Below, piece by piece: positions 34,098 through 42,782 of a stretch of 64,000 nt of DNA. Origin of the DNA: Nitrospira sp. (GTDB taxonomy: Bacteria > Nitrospirota > Nitrospiria > Nitrospirales > Nitrospiraceae). The translations under genes were made by a program, and so were the position numbers. Under the pieces are notes generated by a model. It was not told where the DNA came from, did not search any database, and saw only the letters and a list, made by a program, of their open reading frames with translations. Every line of letters starts with the position of its first letter. Position 1 is the first letter of the stretch. The stretch is taken from the NCBI GenBank assembly GCA_019636815.1, contig JAHBWT010000002.1:1-64000 (forward strand), written 5' to 3'.

Positions 34098-36479
34098 ATG
34101 AGCGTGTACGAAATCGAGCAGCAAACTGAGCCCAATCTACAGGCAGAGCCGTTGTCGGTGCTGATACGGCAACATTGGGACAATATCGTCCGTCGGAAAT
34201 GGGTCGTGCTCGGCTCAGCTGTGGCAGGGGTCGCGATTGCCGCGATCTTGTGTGTAATCCTGCCCAAAAGTTATCGTTCCAGCACCCTGATCCTGATTGA
34301 AAACCAGAAAATCCCTGAGGACTACGTCAAGGGTATCGGAGGGGCCAACATCGAACAGCGCCTGACGATGATACACCAACAGGTGATGAGCCGGACGTTC
34401 CTGGGTCAGATTATGGACGAATACAAGCTCTATGAGGACAAGGTTCGGAGGGAAGGGCTTGAGCCGGTCATTGAGGTATTGCGCAAAATGATCAAAGTGG
34501 AGACCGTAGGCACCCCCGGTGGATCGGGTAAGAGTGTCGAGGCGATCACCATTTCATTCGCCCACGAAGATCCGACCACAGCCATGAACGTGACGGCGAA
34601 GCTTGCTTCGTTATTCATCGAGGAAAACATCAGGTCACGCGAGCAGCTCGTGACGGGTGTCACGGTTTTTCTGGAGCAAGAACTGCACGACGCAAAAAAG
34701 TCGTTGGAGGCGAAAGAGCGTGCCATCAGTGAATTCAAGACTCTCTATGTCAACGAGCTTCCTGAACAGAAGGAGGCGAACCTTAGGACATTGGATCGAC
34801 TACAAATGGACCTCAACACCACTGTAGAGGCGTACCATAGCCTCACTGCTCGGCAGAGCCTTTTTGAAAAGGCTGTAGCGCAGTATGAACAGTACGAAAT
34901 GAAAGACGGTACGACGGGTCAGCTGAGGCCTCAGAGGAATCAGCCTACTCAAGATCCCCTGGTCACTCGCTTGGGTGAACTGCAAAAGCAACTTACGACA
35001 TTGATGGCGACGTACAAGGACACCTACCCGGATGTCGTCATCCTAAAGGAGGAAATCACAAAACTGGAAGCTCAAATAGCTGAACAAGCTCAGATCGCTG
35101 AGCAGAAGAAGCGTTCCCAGCCGGAAGAACCTCAACCGGATCACATCGGGGGGGGAGCGAGAGTACTTGACCCACAGCTGCAGAGGCTTTCGACACAGAT
35201 CGACGAGTCCAAACTGGAGATTACGAACCTCAAGGCAAAAGAAGCCCGAATCATTCGGGAAATGAAGGACATTGAGGGAAGAGTCCAACGGACGCCGTCG
35301 CGTGAACAACAATTGATGATCCTGATGCGCGACTACGAAAATATGCAGAATAACTACCAAGCATTGCTGAATAAACGATTGAACGCCCATGTGGCGGAAA
35401 ACCTTGAGAAGCGTCAGCAGGGAGAACAGATCCGTGTGCTGGATCCAGCCAATCTTCCTCAGAAGCCGGAAAAGCCGAATCGATTGCTGATTATGTTCTG
35501 GGGCCTGATAGGAGGAGGCGGACTTGGTGTCGCTCTGGCGCTAGGAATCGATCAATTGAATCCGACGTTCAAGCGGCGCGAAGAGGTGGAAGTCTTGCCC
35601 GACATTCACGTGTTGGCGACCATACCGCAGTTCTTCACTGTGAGCCCTCAAATCAGCGCGATGTCAAAGACCGGTCTTCGGGTGGCCGGCGATCATAGCT
35701 CCACCGTGCCGGCTGTGAACATGGCGGCGAAAGGTATGCCCTGGGCCTCATACGAAAACGGGAAGGAGCCGAATCTTGCCGGCCTGAATTTGATCGCCAA
35801 GTGGCAGCCTCGTTCCATTGCCGCCGAACAATACCGGATGGCAGCTACCAAACTGACCCTCTCTACCGAGGGGCGCCATTCCACAGTTGTCGAAATCACC
35901 AGTGCGTTAATGGGCGAAGGTAAGACGACGACGGTGGTGAATCTGGGCTACACCATTGCGCGAGACCTTGGAAAAAAGACGCTGCTCATCGATTGTGACT
36001 TTCAACGGCCGGCTCTTCATCATTATGCCAGGGTTCCAGCTCGATCTGGATTGATTGAATTCTTGGATGGCCAGGCATCACTCGATGAGTGTTTGTCGGT
36101 GATCGACGAGTCTCCATGCTCGATCCTGGCGGTCGGCGGAACGGGCGGCGAAAGGAACGAACTGGCGAGGATTCAACAGCTGAAAGCGATCTTGCCCGAA
36201 CTTCGTGCGCAATTTGGGTATCTCATCATCAATACGCCACCTGTCTTGTCTAGCGCGACGATGGGAATCTTGGCGAGCCTGGCTGATGAGCTGGTCGTGG
36301 TGATCCGTGCAGGATATTCGCCCAGACATCTGGTGCAAAAGGCCTTCACGATGCTGGGCTTGACGGGACAACGGCAAGTGATTCTCAACTGGGTCGATGC
36401 GCACAGCATGGCGCACCATATATACGGATATACCATGCCCTACGGTCGGAATCGCGTAGTTGAAAGCATGAGGCAGTAG
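34098..36479 (+). CDS. polysaccharide co-polymerase / BY-kinase (Wzc-like)
   Basis: This 793-residue inner-membrane protein has an N-terminal Wzz domain. The first membrane helix is about 34-56 (VVLGSAVAGVAIAAILCVIL), a large periplasmic coiled-coil region runs to about 450 and a second helix is about 458-478. The cytoplasmic kinase domain has Walker A GEGKTTT near 610 and Walker A' LLIDCDFQRP near 632. The C-terminus has only a small tyrosine cluster (YGYTMPYG). It controls chain length and export together with Wza. No separate phosphatase gene is seen. Confidence 0.92.
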   Translation: MSVYEIEQQTEPNLQAEPLSVLIRQHWDNIVRRKWVVLGSAVAGVAIAAILCVILPKSYRSSTLILIENQKIPEDYVKGIGGANIEQRLTMIHQQVMSRTFLGQIMDEYKLYEDKVRREGLEPVIEVLRKMIKVETVGTPGGSGKSVEAITISFAHEDPTTAMNVTAKLASLFIEENIRSREQLVTGVTVFLEQELHDAKKSLEAKERAISEFKTLYVNELPEQKEANLRTLDRLQMDLNTTVEAYHSLTARQSLFEKAVAQYEQYEMKDGTTGQLRPQRNQPTQDPLVTRLGELQKQLTTLMATYKDTYPDVVILKEEITKLEAQIAEQAQIAEQKKRSQPEEPQPDHIGGGARVLDPQLQRLSTQIDESKLEITNLKAKEARIIREMKDIEGRVQRTPSREQQLMILMRDYENMQNNYQALLNKRLNAHVAENLEKRQQGEQIRVLDPANLPQKPEKPNRLLIMFWGLIGGGGLGVALALGIDQLNPTFKRREEVEVLPDIHVLATIPQFFTVSPQISAMSKTGLRVAGDHSSTVPAVNMAAKGMPWASYENGKEPNLAGLNLIAKWQPRSIAAEQYRMAATKLTLSTEGRHSTVVEITSALMGEGKTTTVVNLGYTIARDLGKKTLLIDCDFQRPALHHYARVPARSGLIEFLDGQASLDECLSVIDESPCSILAVGGTGGERNELARIQQLKAILPELRAQFGYLIINTPPVLSSATMGILASLADELVVVIRAGYSPRHLVQKAFTMLGLTGQRQVILNWVDAHSMAHHIYGYTMPYGRNRVVESMRQ

Positions 36480-36609
36480 ACGTCGAATCGTCCTCACAGC
36501 CGCATCAGTTCTTACTCCTCGCAATAGTTCCGCTTCTTCTTTCTATATCAGATGGATTCGATGGCCATGCGTTTGGTTGTATGGCGTTTCACATCATGAG
36601 GAGAATTCT

Positions 36610-37218
36610 ATGGAACACGCAACGAAACGAGCAACCAGCAAGACGGTGCTGGACACCGAGCATAACGGTAAACTGGCCGACCATCTGCTACGTCACACTG
36701 CGGAGTCGCAGGGAAATGCGGTGCCGATCAATGGGTACCTCTGCATCGCGTCCGATGTGAAAGTCGGGATCAACGTCAAGTTTTCCAAGTTCGTCAACCT
36801 CTACGGATGTGAAGTGGGTGATGACACCAAAATCGGGGCGTTTGTCGAGATTCAAAAGAATGCCAAAGTCGGCAAACGATGCAAAATATCGAGCCATACA
36901 TTTATCTGCGAGGGCGTGACGATAGAAGACGAAGTCTTTGTCGGACATAACGTCACGTTCGTGAATGACACCTTCCCTCGCTCCACCACCGCAGCAGGCA
37001 CGTTGCAGACCGAGGCGGATTGGAAAGTCGAAACCACATTAGTGAAACGAGGTGCATCGATCGGGTCCGGCGCGACGATTCTTGCCAATGTGGTGATCGG
37101 AGAACAGGCACTGATCGGGGCCGGTACGGTCGTCACAAAGGATGTACCGTCGTATGCTGTCGTCGCAGGGAATCCAGGTAGGGTGGTGCGTTATTTTAAC
37201 TCAAGGGGGCAGCAATGA
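36610..37218 (+). CDS. sugar-nucleotide N-acetyltransferase with left-handed beta-helix (WbpD-like)
   Basis: This is a 202-residue hexapeptide-repeat acyltransferase. Repeats begin at about residue 38 (VKVGINVKFSKFVNLYGCEVG) and run to the typical ending GAGTVVTKDVPSYAVVAGNPGRVV. The segment FVNDTFPR matches WbpD/WlbB proteins, which acetylate the 3-amino group of UDP-GlcNAc3NA. GAGGAG precedes ATG 36610; an in-frame start 33 bases earlier is not supported. Four-base overlap with the aminotransferase gene points to joint action (WbpE then WbpD). A second WbpD domain is found in the fusion protein at 53966. Confidence 0.85.
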   Translation: MEHATKRATSKTVLDTEHNGKLADHLLRHTAESQGNAVPINGYLCIASDVKVGINVKFSKFVNLYGCEVGDDTKIGAFVEIQKNAKVGKRCKISSHTFICEGVTIEDEVFVGHNVTFVNDTFPRSTTAAGTLQTEADWKVETTLVKRGASIGSGATILANVVIGEQALIGAGTVVTKDVPSYAVVAGNPGRVVRYFNSRGQQ

Positions 37219-38420
37219 GTACCGATAAGATCCCGTTCCTGGATCTGGTCACGGTTCATCGTGAGTTGCAAGATGAACTGGTTGAGGTGCTGACAACTGC
37301 GCTGAAGAGCGCTGGGTTTATCGGCGGGCCGATGGTGCAGGGATTCGAAGAAGACTTTGCACGATTCTGCGAGGTCAGATTCTGCGTCGGTCTGGGCAGC
37401 GGTACTGACGCCCTTCGGTTTGCCTTGATGGCCACCGGTGTGAAATCCGGTGACATCGTCATCACGGTTCCCAATACATTTATTGCCACGACCGAAGCTA
37501 TTTCTCAAGCGGGCGCTCAACCGGATTTCGTCGACATCGATCCAAGAACGTATGCGATGGATCCCGGTAAGTTGCGTCAGTACCTGGAGCACAAGTGCAG
37601 GCGGAATACGAAGACAGGACAAGTCATTCACAATGCGACCGGCAAGCCGGTAACGGCCGTCGTTCCCGTCCATCTGTATGGGCAGATGGCGGACATGGAT
37701 ACGATTGTGGAGATTTGCGACCACTATAACCTGAAAGTAATTGAAGATGCCTGTCAGGCACAGGGGGCAGAGTACTTCTCTGGAAAGGGCAATCGCTGGT
37801 ACAAGGCTGGCTCTATGGGGCACGCTGCCGCGTTCAGCTTTTATCCCGGCAAGAATCTGGGCGCCTGCGGCGAAGCCGGCGCGATGACTACCAACGACGA
37901 ACAGCTTGCCCAGACCTGCCGACTCTTGCGCGACCATGGGCAATCAAAGAAGTACTTCCATGACATCGAAGGTTACAACGGTAGGCTAGATGCGATTCAG
38001 GCAGGATTTCTTCGGGTAAAACTCCACCATTTGGCAAGATGGAACGAACAGCGACGACAGACAGCGGAACGTTACGATAAATTGTTCGCTGGGGCAGAAG
38101 GGCTCGTCACGATACCTCATCAGCCGAGCTGGGCGCGGTCGGTCTATCACCTCTATGTGGTGCAGGTTGAGGACCGTACTCAGCTTCAGAAGCAGCTGAA
38201 CGACGTGGGTATCGGGACAGCGATCCACTATCCGATAGCGCTGCATCTGACAAAGGCCTACGAAGGACTTGGTCTCCAGATCGGCGACTTTCCGATCGCT
38301 GAGAAAGCAGCGGCGCATATACTATCGCTTCCGATGTTCCCTGGACTGACATCGGATCAGCAAGAAAGAGTGGTGGCAGAAGTGCTGAAGGCTCTTTCTA
38401 CCACTTCATCTGTGAGCTGA
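37215..38420 (+). CDS. PLP-dependent sugar aminotransferase (DegT/DnrJ/WbpE-like)
   Basis: This 401-residue DegT/DnrJ/EryC1/StrS family enzyme makes an amino group on a keto-sugar nucleotide, probably at C3 as in WbpE. Family marks are GSGTDALRFAL, PNTFIATTEAI, EDACQAQGAEY and the PLP lysine in SFYPGKNLGACGEAG. The C-terminus ends with a normal LPMFPGLTSDQ segment. It overlaps the acetyltransferase gene by four bases. An otherwise similar but frameshifted copy lies at 55694. Confidence 0.92.
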   Translation: MSTDKIPFLDLVTVHRELQDELVEVLTTALKSAGFIGGPMVQGFEEDFARFCEVRFCVGLGSGTDALRFALMATGVKSGDIVITVPNTFIATTEAISQAGAQPDFVDIDPRTYAMDPGKLRQYLEHKCRRNTKTGQVIHNATGKPVTAVVPVHLYGQMADMDTIVEICDHYNLKVIEDACQAQGAEYFSGKGNRWYKAGSMGHAAAFSFYPGKNLGACGEAGAMTTNDEQLAQTCRLLRDHGQSKKYFHDIEGYNGRLDAIQAGFLRVKLHHLARWNEQRRQTAERYDKLFAGAEGLVTIPHQPSWARSVYHLYVVQVEDRTQLQKQLNDVGIGTAIHYPIALHLTKAYEGLGLQIGDFPIAEKAAAHILSLPMFPGLTSDQQERVVAEVLKALSTTSSVS

Positions 38421-38523
38421 GATAATACAGCCCAATCTTCATCATCATTCGCCGCTTGAGTGAGAGCAGCTGAGAGAAGGACCTGTCGCAAATAGTTTGC
38501 GCGAATAGTTTGAAGGAGTACCC

Positions 38524-39495
38524 ATGCAAATCAAAGGCAATAGGTTTTTGATAACGGGCGGCGCTGGATTGATGGGTTCTCATATCACTGATCGTCTACT
38601 GGCAGGAGGCGCTGCAGAGATCATCCTATTGGACAATTTTGTTCGTGGGAGCTTGCGCAATATTGAAGGGGCGCTGAAGGATACACGTGTACGGCTCGTG
38701 GAAGGCGACATCCGTGAACTAGATCTTCTCCGCGATCTTGCCACCGGAATAGATGGTCTGTTCCATATGGCCGCCTTGAGGATTACGGCATGCGCCGATG
38801 ATCCCAGAGGGGCAATGGAAGTGATGCTGGTCGGGACCCTCAATGTGCTTCAAACGATGGTGGAAAAGAAAGTGGGCAGATTGGTCTATGCGTCATCGGC
38901 GTCGGTGTATGGATTGGCGGATGTGTTCCCCACCAGCGAAAGCCATCATGCGTTCAACAACCGCACTCTGTATGGGACCGCCAAAATGGCCGGTGAAGGG
39001 ATGGCGCGGTCGTTTGCAGATATGTACGGCTTACAGTATGTCGCGCTGCGCTATTTTAATGTGTATGGGCCTCGCATGGACATCCACGGAAAGTATACGG
39101 AGGTGCTTATTCGTTGGTTGGAAAAGATTGCCGCCGGTGAGCTTCCCGTGATTTACGGAGATGGCCTCCAAACCATGGATATGGTGTATATCGATGATGT
39201 GACCGATGCCAATATCACAGCCATGGAATCGGATGTGACGGACGAAGTGTTTAATGTCGCAAGCGGGACGGAGACCAGCCTTTTGGACCTGCTTCAAGCG
39301 GTGCTGAGAGTTACCGGATCGACCCTCACGCCGCAGTTTTTGCCGGCACGTTCGGTCAATCCGGTCCCACGGCGACTCGCCGACACGGGGAAAGCGGAAA
39401 ACTTGCTTGGTTTTAGGGCGAAAGTCGGTATTGAAGAGGGATTGAGTCGCCTCATCGACTGGCGACAATCAGTCCTTGCCCGCAAAGAGGCCTGA
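38524..39495 (+). CDS. NAD-dependent sugar-nucleotide epimerase/dehydratase
   Basis: This 323-residue extended short-chain dehydrogenase has the cofactor motif TGGAGLMGS (about 12-20), the catalytic Ser-Ser-Ala-Ser region (YASSASVYG) and the YxxxK pair YGTAK near 147. The segment RYFNVYGPRMD is typical of UDP-glucose 4-epimerase-like enzymes. AAGGAG lies seven bases before the ATG. The substrate cannot be fixed; GalE-like or UDP-GlcNAc epimerase activity is most likely. Confidence 0.88.
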   Translation: MQIKGNRFLITGGAGLMGSHITDRLLAGGAAEIILLDNFVRGSLRNIEGALKDTRVRLVEGDIRELDLLRDLATGIDGLFHMAALRITACADDPRGAMEVMLVGTLNVLQTMVEKKVGRLVYASSASVYGLADVFPTSESHHAFNNRTLYGTAKMAGEGMARSFADMYGLQYVALRYFNVYGPRMDIHGKYTEVLIRWLEKIAAGELPVIYGDGLQTMDMVYIDDVTDANITAMESDVTDEVFNVASGTETSLLDLLQAVLRVTGSTLTPQFLPARSVNPVPRRLADTGKAENLLGFRAKVGIEEGLSRLIDWRQSVLARKEA

Positions 39496-39602
39496 CAGGA
39501 TGCTGAAAAAGTCTGCCAGCGGCGTTCTCGCCTCGCTCAGAGGCTCAACGTACCGAAGCGTACGCCTTGTGCTCAACACTTCCGCTTAAGGACGTCCACG
39601 CC
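39496..39602. repeat. candidate interspersed intergenic repeat, truncated
   Basis: The stretch after the epimerase stop (GATGCTGAAAAAGTCTGCC and following, with a CGTAC/GTACG inverted repeat at about 39550-39565) looks like a family of intergenic repeats I recall from Nitrospira-type genomes. Only one copy is in this window, so repetition cannot be shown here. It ends just before the next gene's ATG. Confidence 0.35.
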
Positions 39603-40850
39603 ATGATTCCTATCGCGAAACCATTCGTCGGAGAGGAAGAAGCTGCCGCAGTAAAAGATGTCCTCCTTTCAGGCTGGCTGACGCAAGGGCCAAAGGTCAA
39701 ACAGTTCGAGGAGGCCTTTGCCTCGTATGTCGGAGCCCCATACGCCTGTGCCGTTTCGAGCTGTACGACCGCCCTACACCTCGCGCTTCTTGCAGTTGGC
39801 GTAAGACCAGGGAATGTCGTCATCACAGTCAGCCACTCCTTCATCGCCACAGCTAATGCAATTCGCTACTGTTCTGCCGAACCGGTGTTTATCGATATCG
39901 ATTCACGGACATACAATATGTCTCCGCAATGCCTGGAGCAATGTTTGCGTGAGGCATTCAATGTGGTCGATGGGAAACTCTACTATCGCGATGTCGCACG
40001 ACTCGCCGTCGGCGAATCACCTCTATGTCATCTTGTCGCCAAAACACAGCGTGGAGGAAAAGGTGAGATGGGCCGGGTCGCGGCCATTCTACCGGTGCAT
40101 CAAATGGGCATGCCATGCGATCTACCAGCCATTCTGTCCATCGCCGGTCAATTCCAGCTACCTGTGATCGAAGATGCAGCATGTGCGATAGGAAGTGAAA
40201 TCCAGATTGCCGGCCGGTGGGAAAGGATCGGGAAACCCCATGGTGATATTGCCTGTTTCTCGTTTCACCCACGAAAGCTTGTTGCCACCGGCGATGGGGG
40301 AATGATCACCACTGCCAACGCCGAGTACGACAACAAGTTTCGTCTGTTGCGTCAACATGCCATGAGCGTACCGGATACCGTCAGGCATAGTGCGAACAAA
40401 GTCATTTTTGAAGACTATGTCACGACGGGATTTAACTACAGAATGACCGATGTGCAGGCTGCCATAGGGATTGAACAACTCAAGCGGTTGCCCGGTTTTT
40501 TGGAACAGCGGAAACAGCTTGCTGCCTTGTATCGTGAAAAATTGAAGACTATCTCCTGGCTGGAGACCCCCCATGAAGCGTCATCTTGCAAAAGCAATTG
40601 GCAGAGCTATCCTGTCAGGGTACTAGACCATGCACCAGTGAGTCGCGATGTCCTGATGCAGTGCCTCCTCGATTCTGGCATCTCGTCACGCCGTGGGATT
40701 ATGAATGCGCATCAAGAACCTCCATACAGTGCACATCCTGCATTGAAGCAATCCGAAAAAGCGAGAGACTCGGTGATCCTTCTGCCGCTCTATACGGGCA
40801 TGACTCAAGCGGAAGTGGAGTCCGTTATCCAACGACTCAGCAATGTCTAA
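39603..40850 (+). CDS. PLP-dependent sugar aminotransferase (DegT/DnrJ family)
   Basis: This is a 415-residue family member with AVSSCTTALHLALLAVG, SHSFIATANAI, IEDAACAIGSE and the PLP lysine in SFHPRKLVATGDGGM. It differs enough from the WbpE-like protein at 37215 to have another substrate; the VITVSHSFIAT and GMITT segments resemble PglE/PseC-type 4-aminotransferases. A PglD-like acetyltransferase follows with an eight-base overlap, so the pair likely makes a 4-acetamido sugar, as in bacillosamine synthesis. The ATG at 39603 removes 12 residues of non-family sequence. Confidence 0.9.
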   Translation: MIPIAKPFVGEEEAAAVKDVLLSGWLTQGPKVKQFEEAFASYVGAPYACAVSSCTTALHLALLAVGVRPGNVVITVSHSFIATANAIRYCSAEPVFIDIDSRTYNMSPQCLEQCLREAFNVVDGKLYYRDVARLAVGESPLCHLVAKTQRGGKGEMGRVAAILPVHQMGMPCDLPAILSIAGQFQLPVIEDAACAIGSEIQIAGRWERIGKPHGDIACFSFHPRKLVATGDGGMITTANAEYDNKFRLLRQHAMSVPDTVRHSANKVIFEDYVTTGFNYRMTDVQAAIGIEQLKRLPGFLEQRKQLAALYREKLKTISWLETPHEASSCKSNWQSYPVRVLDHAPVSRDVLMQCLLDSGISSRRGIMNAHQEPPYSAHPALKQSEKARDSVILLPLYTGMTQAEVESVIQRLSNV

Positions 40851-41499
40851 GCAGCTGCTGCTCTTTCCCTTCAGTGGAAACGCAAGGGAAGCTCTCATCT
40901 CGATTTTTGCGATCAACAGCATTCGACCAGAATGGGAGATCGTAGGATTTTTTGACGATGACCACTCTGTCCACGGGAACGACTGTTGCGGCACAAAGGT
41001 ATTGGGTGGCAGGGAATTGCTGGGCGCTTATGACGGTGCATACGTCCTGGCAGTTCCTGGTAGCCCAAAAGGATACTTGAGACGTAAGGCCATCATCGAC
41101 GGTTTGTGTCTCGACAAGTCTCGCTTTGCAACGATTATTCATCCCTCGGTGATGCGAGCGCCTGACGCGACAATCGGGTACAACACCTTGTTGATGCCCA
41201 ATGTCTTCGTCAGTTGCGGGAGTCGGATTGGAAATCACTGTATCGTTCTGCCGAATACGGTTCTCGCGCACGATAGCAGCATCGGCGATTATGGGTGTAT
41301 CGGTTCCAATGTATCGATTTCAGGTTCGGTCGGCATTGGGCCAGAGTGTTATATCGGGTCAGGTGTCAAGATACGTGAAAATATTCGAATTGGGGAACGA
41401 ACCCTTGTCGGATTGGGTTCAAACGTTCTTTCGGATATTGAACAGGGGACTGTAGCAGTTGGAAATCCAGCGAGAGCAATCAGGAAATGTGCTTCCTAA
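40843..41499 (+). CDS. sugar O/N-acyltransferase, PglD/NeuD-like
   Basis: This 218-residue protein has a small Rossmann-like N-terminal domain (QLLLFPFSGNAREAL..., GFFDDD) and a left-handed beta-helix of hexapeptide repeats from about residue 95 to the end. The catalytic-like His is in NTVLAHDSSIGDY. The ending VAVGNPARAIRK is typical. It overlaps the preceding aminotransferase by eight bases, supporting acetylation of that enzyme's amino-sugar product. Confidence 0.88.
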   Translation: MSKQLLLFPFSGNAREALISIFAINSIRPEWEIVGFFDDDHSVHGNDCCGTKVLGGRELLGAYDGAYVLAVPGSPKGYLRRKAIIDGLCLDKSRFATIIHPSVMRAPDATIGYNTLLMPNVFVSCGSRIGNHCIVLPNTVLAHDSSIGDYGCIGSNVSISGSVGIGPECYIGSGVKIRENIRIGERTLVGLGSNVLSDIEQGTVAVGNPARAIRKCAS

Positions 41500-41674
41500 A
41501 AGTATTCGGACCGACCTCACTTGGGAACAAGCGTGTCGGGTTGCTCTCCACATCAATCAAGTGAAAATGATGAGAGGCTTGTTGTTACGCTTGAGCCTTA
41601 GTCAGCTTTGCTGAGCTCGTGCCCGCCTCATTCAACAGCCTTAACGGTCGGAAAGGCCACGTCTTATCACACTT

Positions 41675-42247
41675 ATGCGTAACCACTTCGTCATGACACT
41701 ACTGGCTTTGCTCTTTTTCCTCTCTGGGTCTGCACAAGCTTTACCACCGATTGCTATTTCAGTAGAAGACCTGCAATCGCTACAAACAGAGGCAGTTCGG
41801 GGCAACGCGGACGTGCAGAACAAGCTCGGGAAGTTATACTTTTTAGGTCAGAACGTCCCGCAGAACTCCTCAACAGCGAGCGAATGGTTCTAGAAATCTG
41901 CAGCCCAGGGCAATACGGACGCACAGAACAACCTCGGGTTCTTGTATGAAAAGGCACAGGGCGACTATGCAAAGGCCAAGGAGTGGTATGAGAAAGCCGC
42001 TGCTCAGAAGCATGCGGCAGCGCAGTCCAACCTTGGATGGCTGTATGCCAACGGGCGGGGTATTCCGCAGGACTATGTGCGGGCATACATGTGGTGGAAC
42101 CTTGCAGCTGCCCATTCAACCGGTAAAGAAGAGGAATCAGAAGAATCCGTCCTAGATAAGGTCGTACGCCGAATGACTCCTGGGCAGATCGCAGAAGGTC
42201 AGCGACTATTGCAACAGTGTCAGGCACAGCAGCTTGTGGGCTGCTGA
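41675..42247 (+). pseudogene. exported Sel1-repeat protein interrupted by an in-frame TAG
   Basis: The frame starts with a signal peptide (about 1-23, ending AQA) and enters Sel1 repeats (AVRGNADVQNKLGKLYFLGQ). At 41891-41893 a TAG interrupts the repeat between ASEWF and KSAAQGNTDAQNNLG. The same frame then continues through two more repeats to TGA 42245-42247. With one sense codon it would be a continuous 190-residue protein. Sel1 proteins bind other proteins and often sit in the periplasm. It is either a nonsense pseudogene or has a sequencing error. Confidence 0.8.
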
Positions 42248-42782
42248 GTGAGGTCCCCTGTCTCCATCTCACACCATGTTGTTCTGGGTTCCCTTGTTGG
42301 TCGGCGACGATGGGGCCGAGTGATCTTCGGGCGCGTGTGCCGCAGACGTCAGAAATAAGGGAAGCGCGTGCGCAAGGAAAAGTCCGGCTTCACGACAACC
42401 CCTATCTGGTGTGTTCGTGGCTCTAAGGATACGTATGACTATTGAGGATGGAGGTGATCGATTGGTTAGAGAAGGCGGTACGAGAGGGGAAGAAATGGTT
42501 GAAGGCTGGTCCACAGCTGGTGCCGCCGTAAGAGTTGCGGAGGCCGACATCTGAGATCGATGGCGTAGGAACTCCTTTAAGGCAGACCCCCTTCGGCCCC
42601 TCACATCATGCTAGCGTTCACCCGTACCACGACAAACGATGGGATCGCCTATTGGAGGAAGAAGAGCCATGTGCGCACGATAGGAGAGCAAGTTGCAGTG
42701 TGTGGCCTTAATGGGCGTGGTTATGTATGAGTACTCACTTTGGAAGTTTCTGCCGTCACTCGTTCGAGAAAGAATAGAGGGG
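42248..42782. other. intergenic region with a possible micro-ORF
   Basis: No ordinary gene is supported here. At 42448-42531 a 27-codon frame encodes an amphipathic-looking peptide (MEVIDWLEKAVREGKKWLK...), led by TTGAGG, a weak ribosome site. The region before it reads open in pieces in several frames but without family-like sequence. The last 90 bases lead into the lipoprotein gene. Confidence 0.3.

Noticed and set aside
42269-42604. 111-codon minus-strand frame after the Sel1 gene
   Set aside because: Ser/Pro/Ala-rich chance sequence with no family-like pattern.
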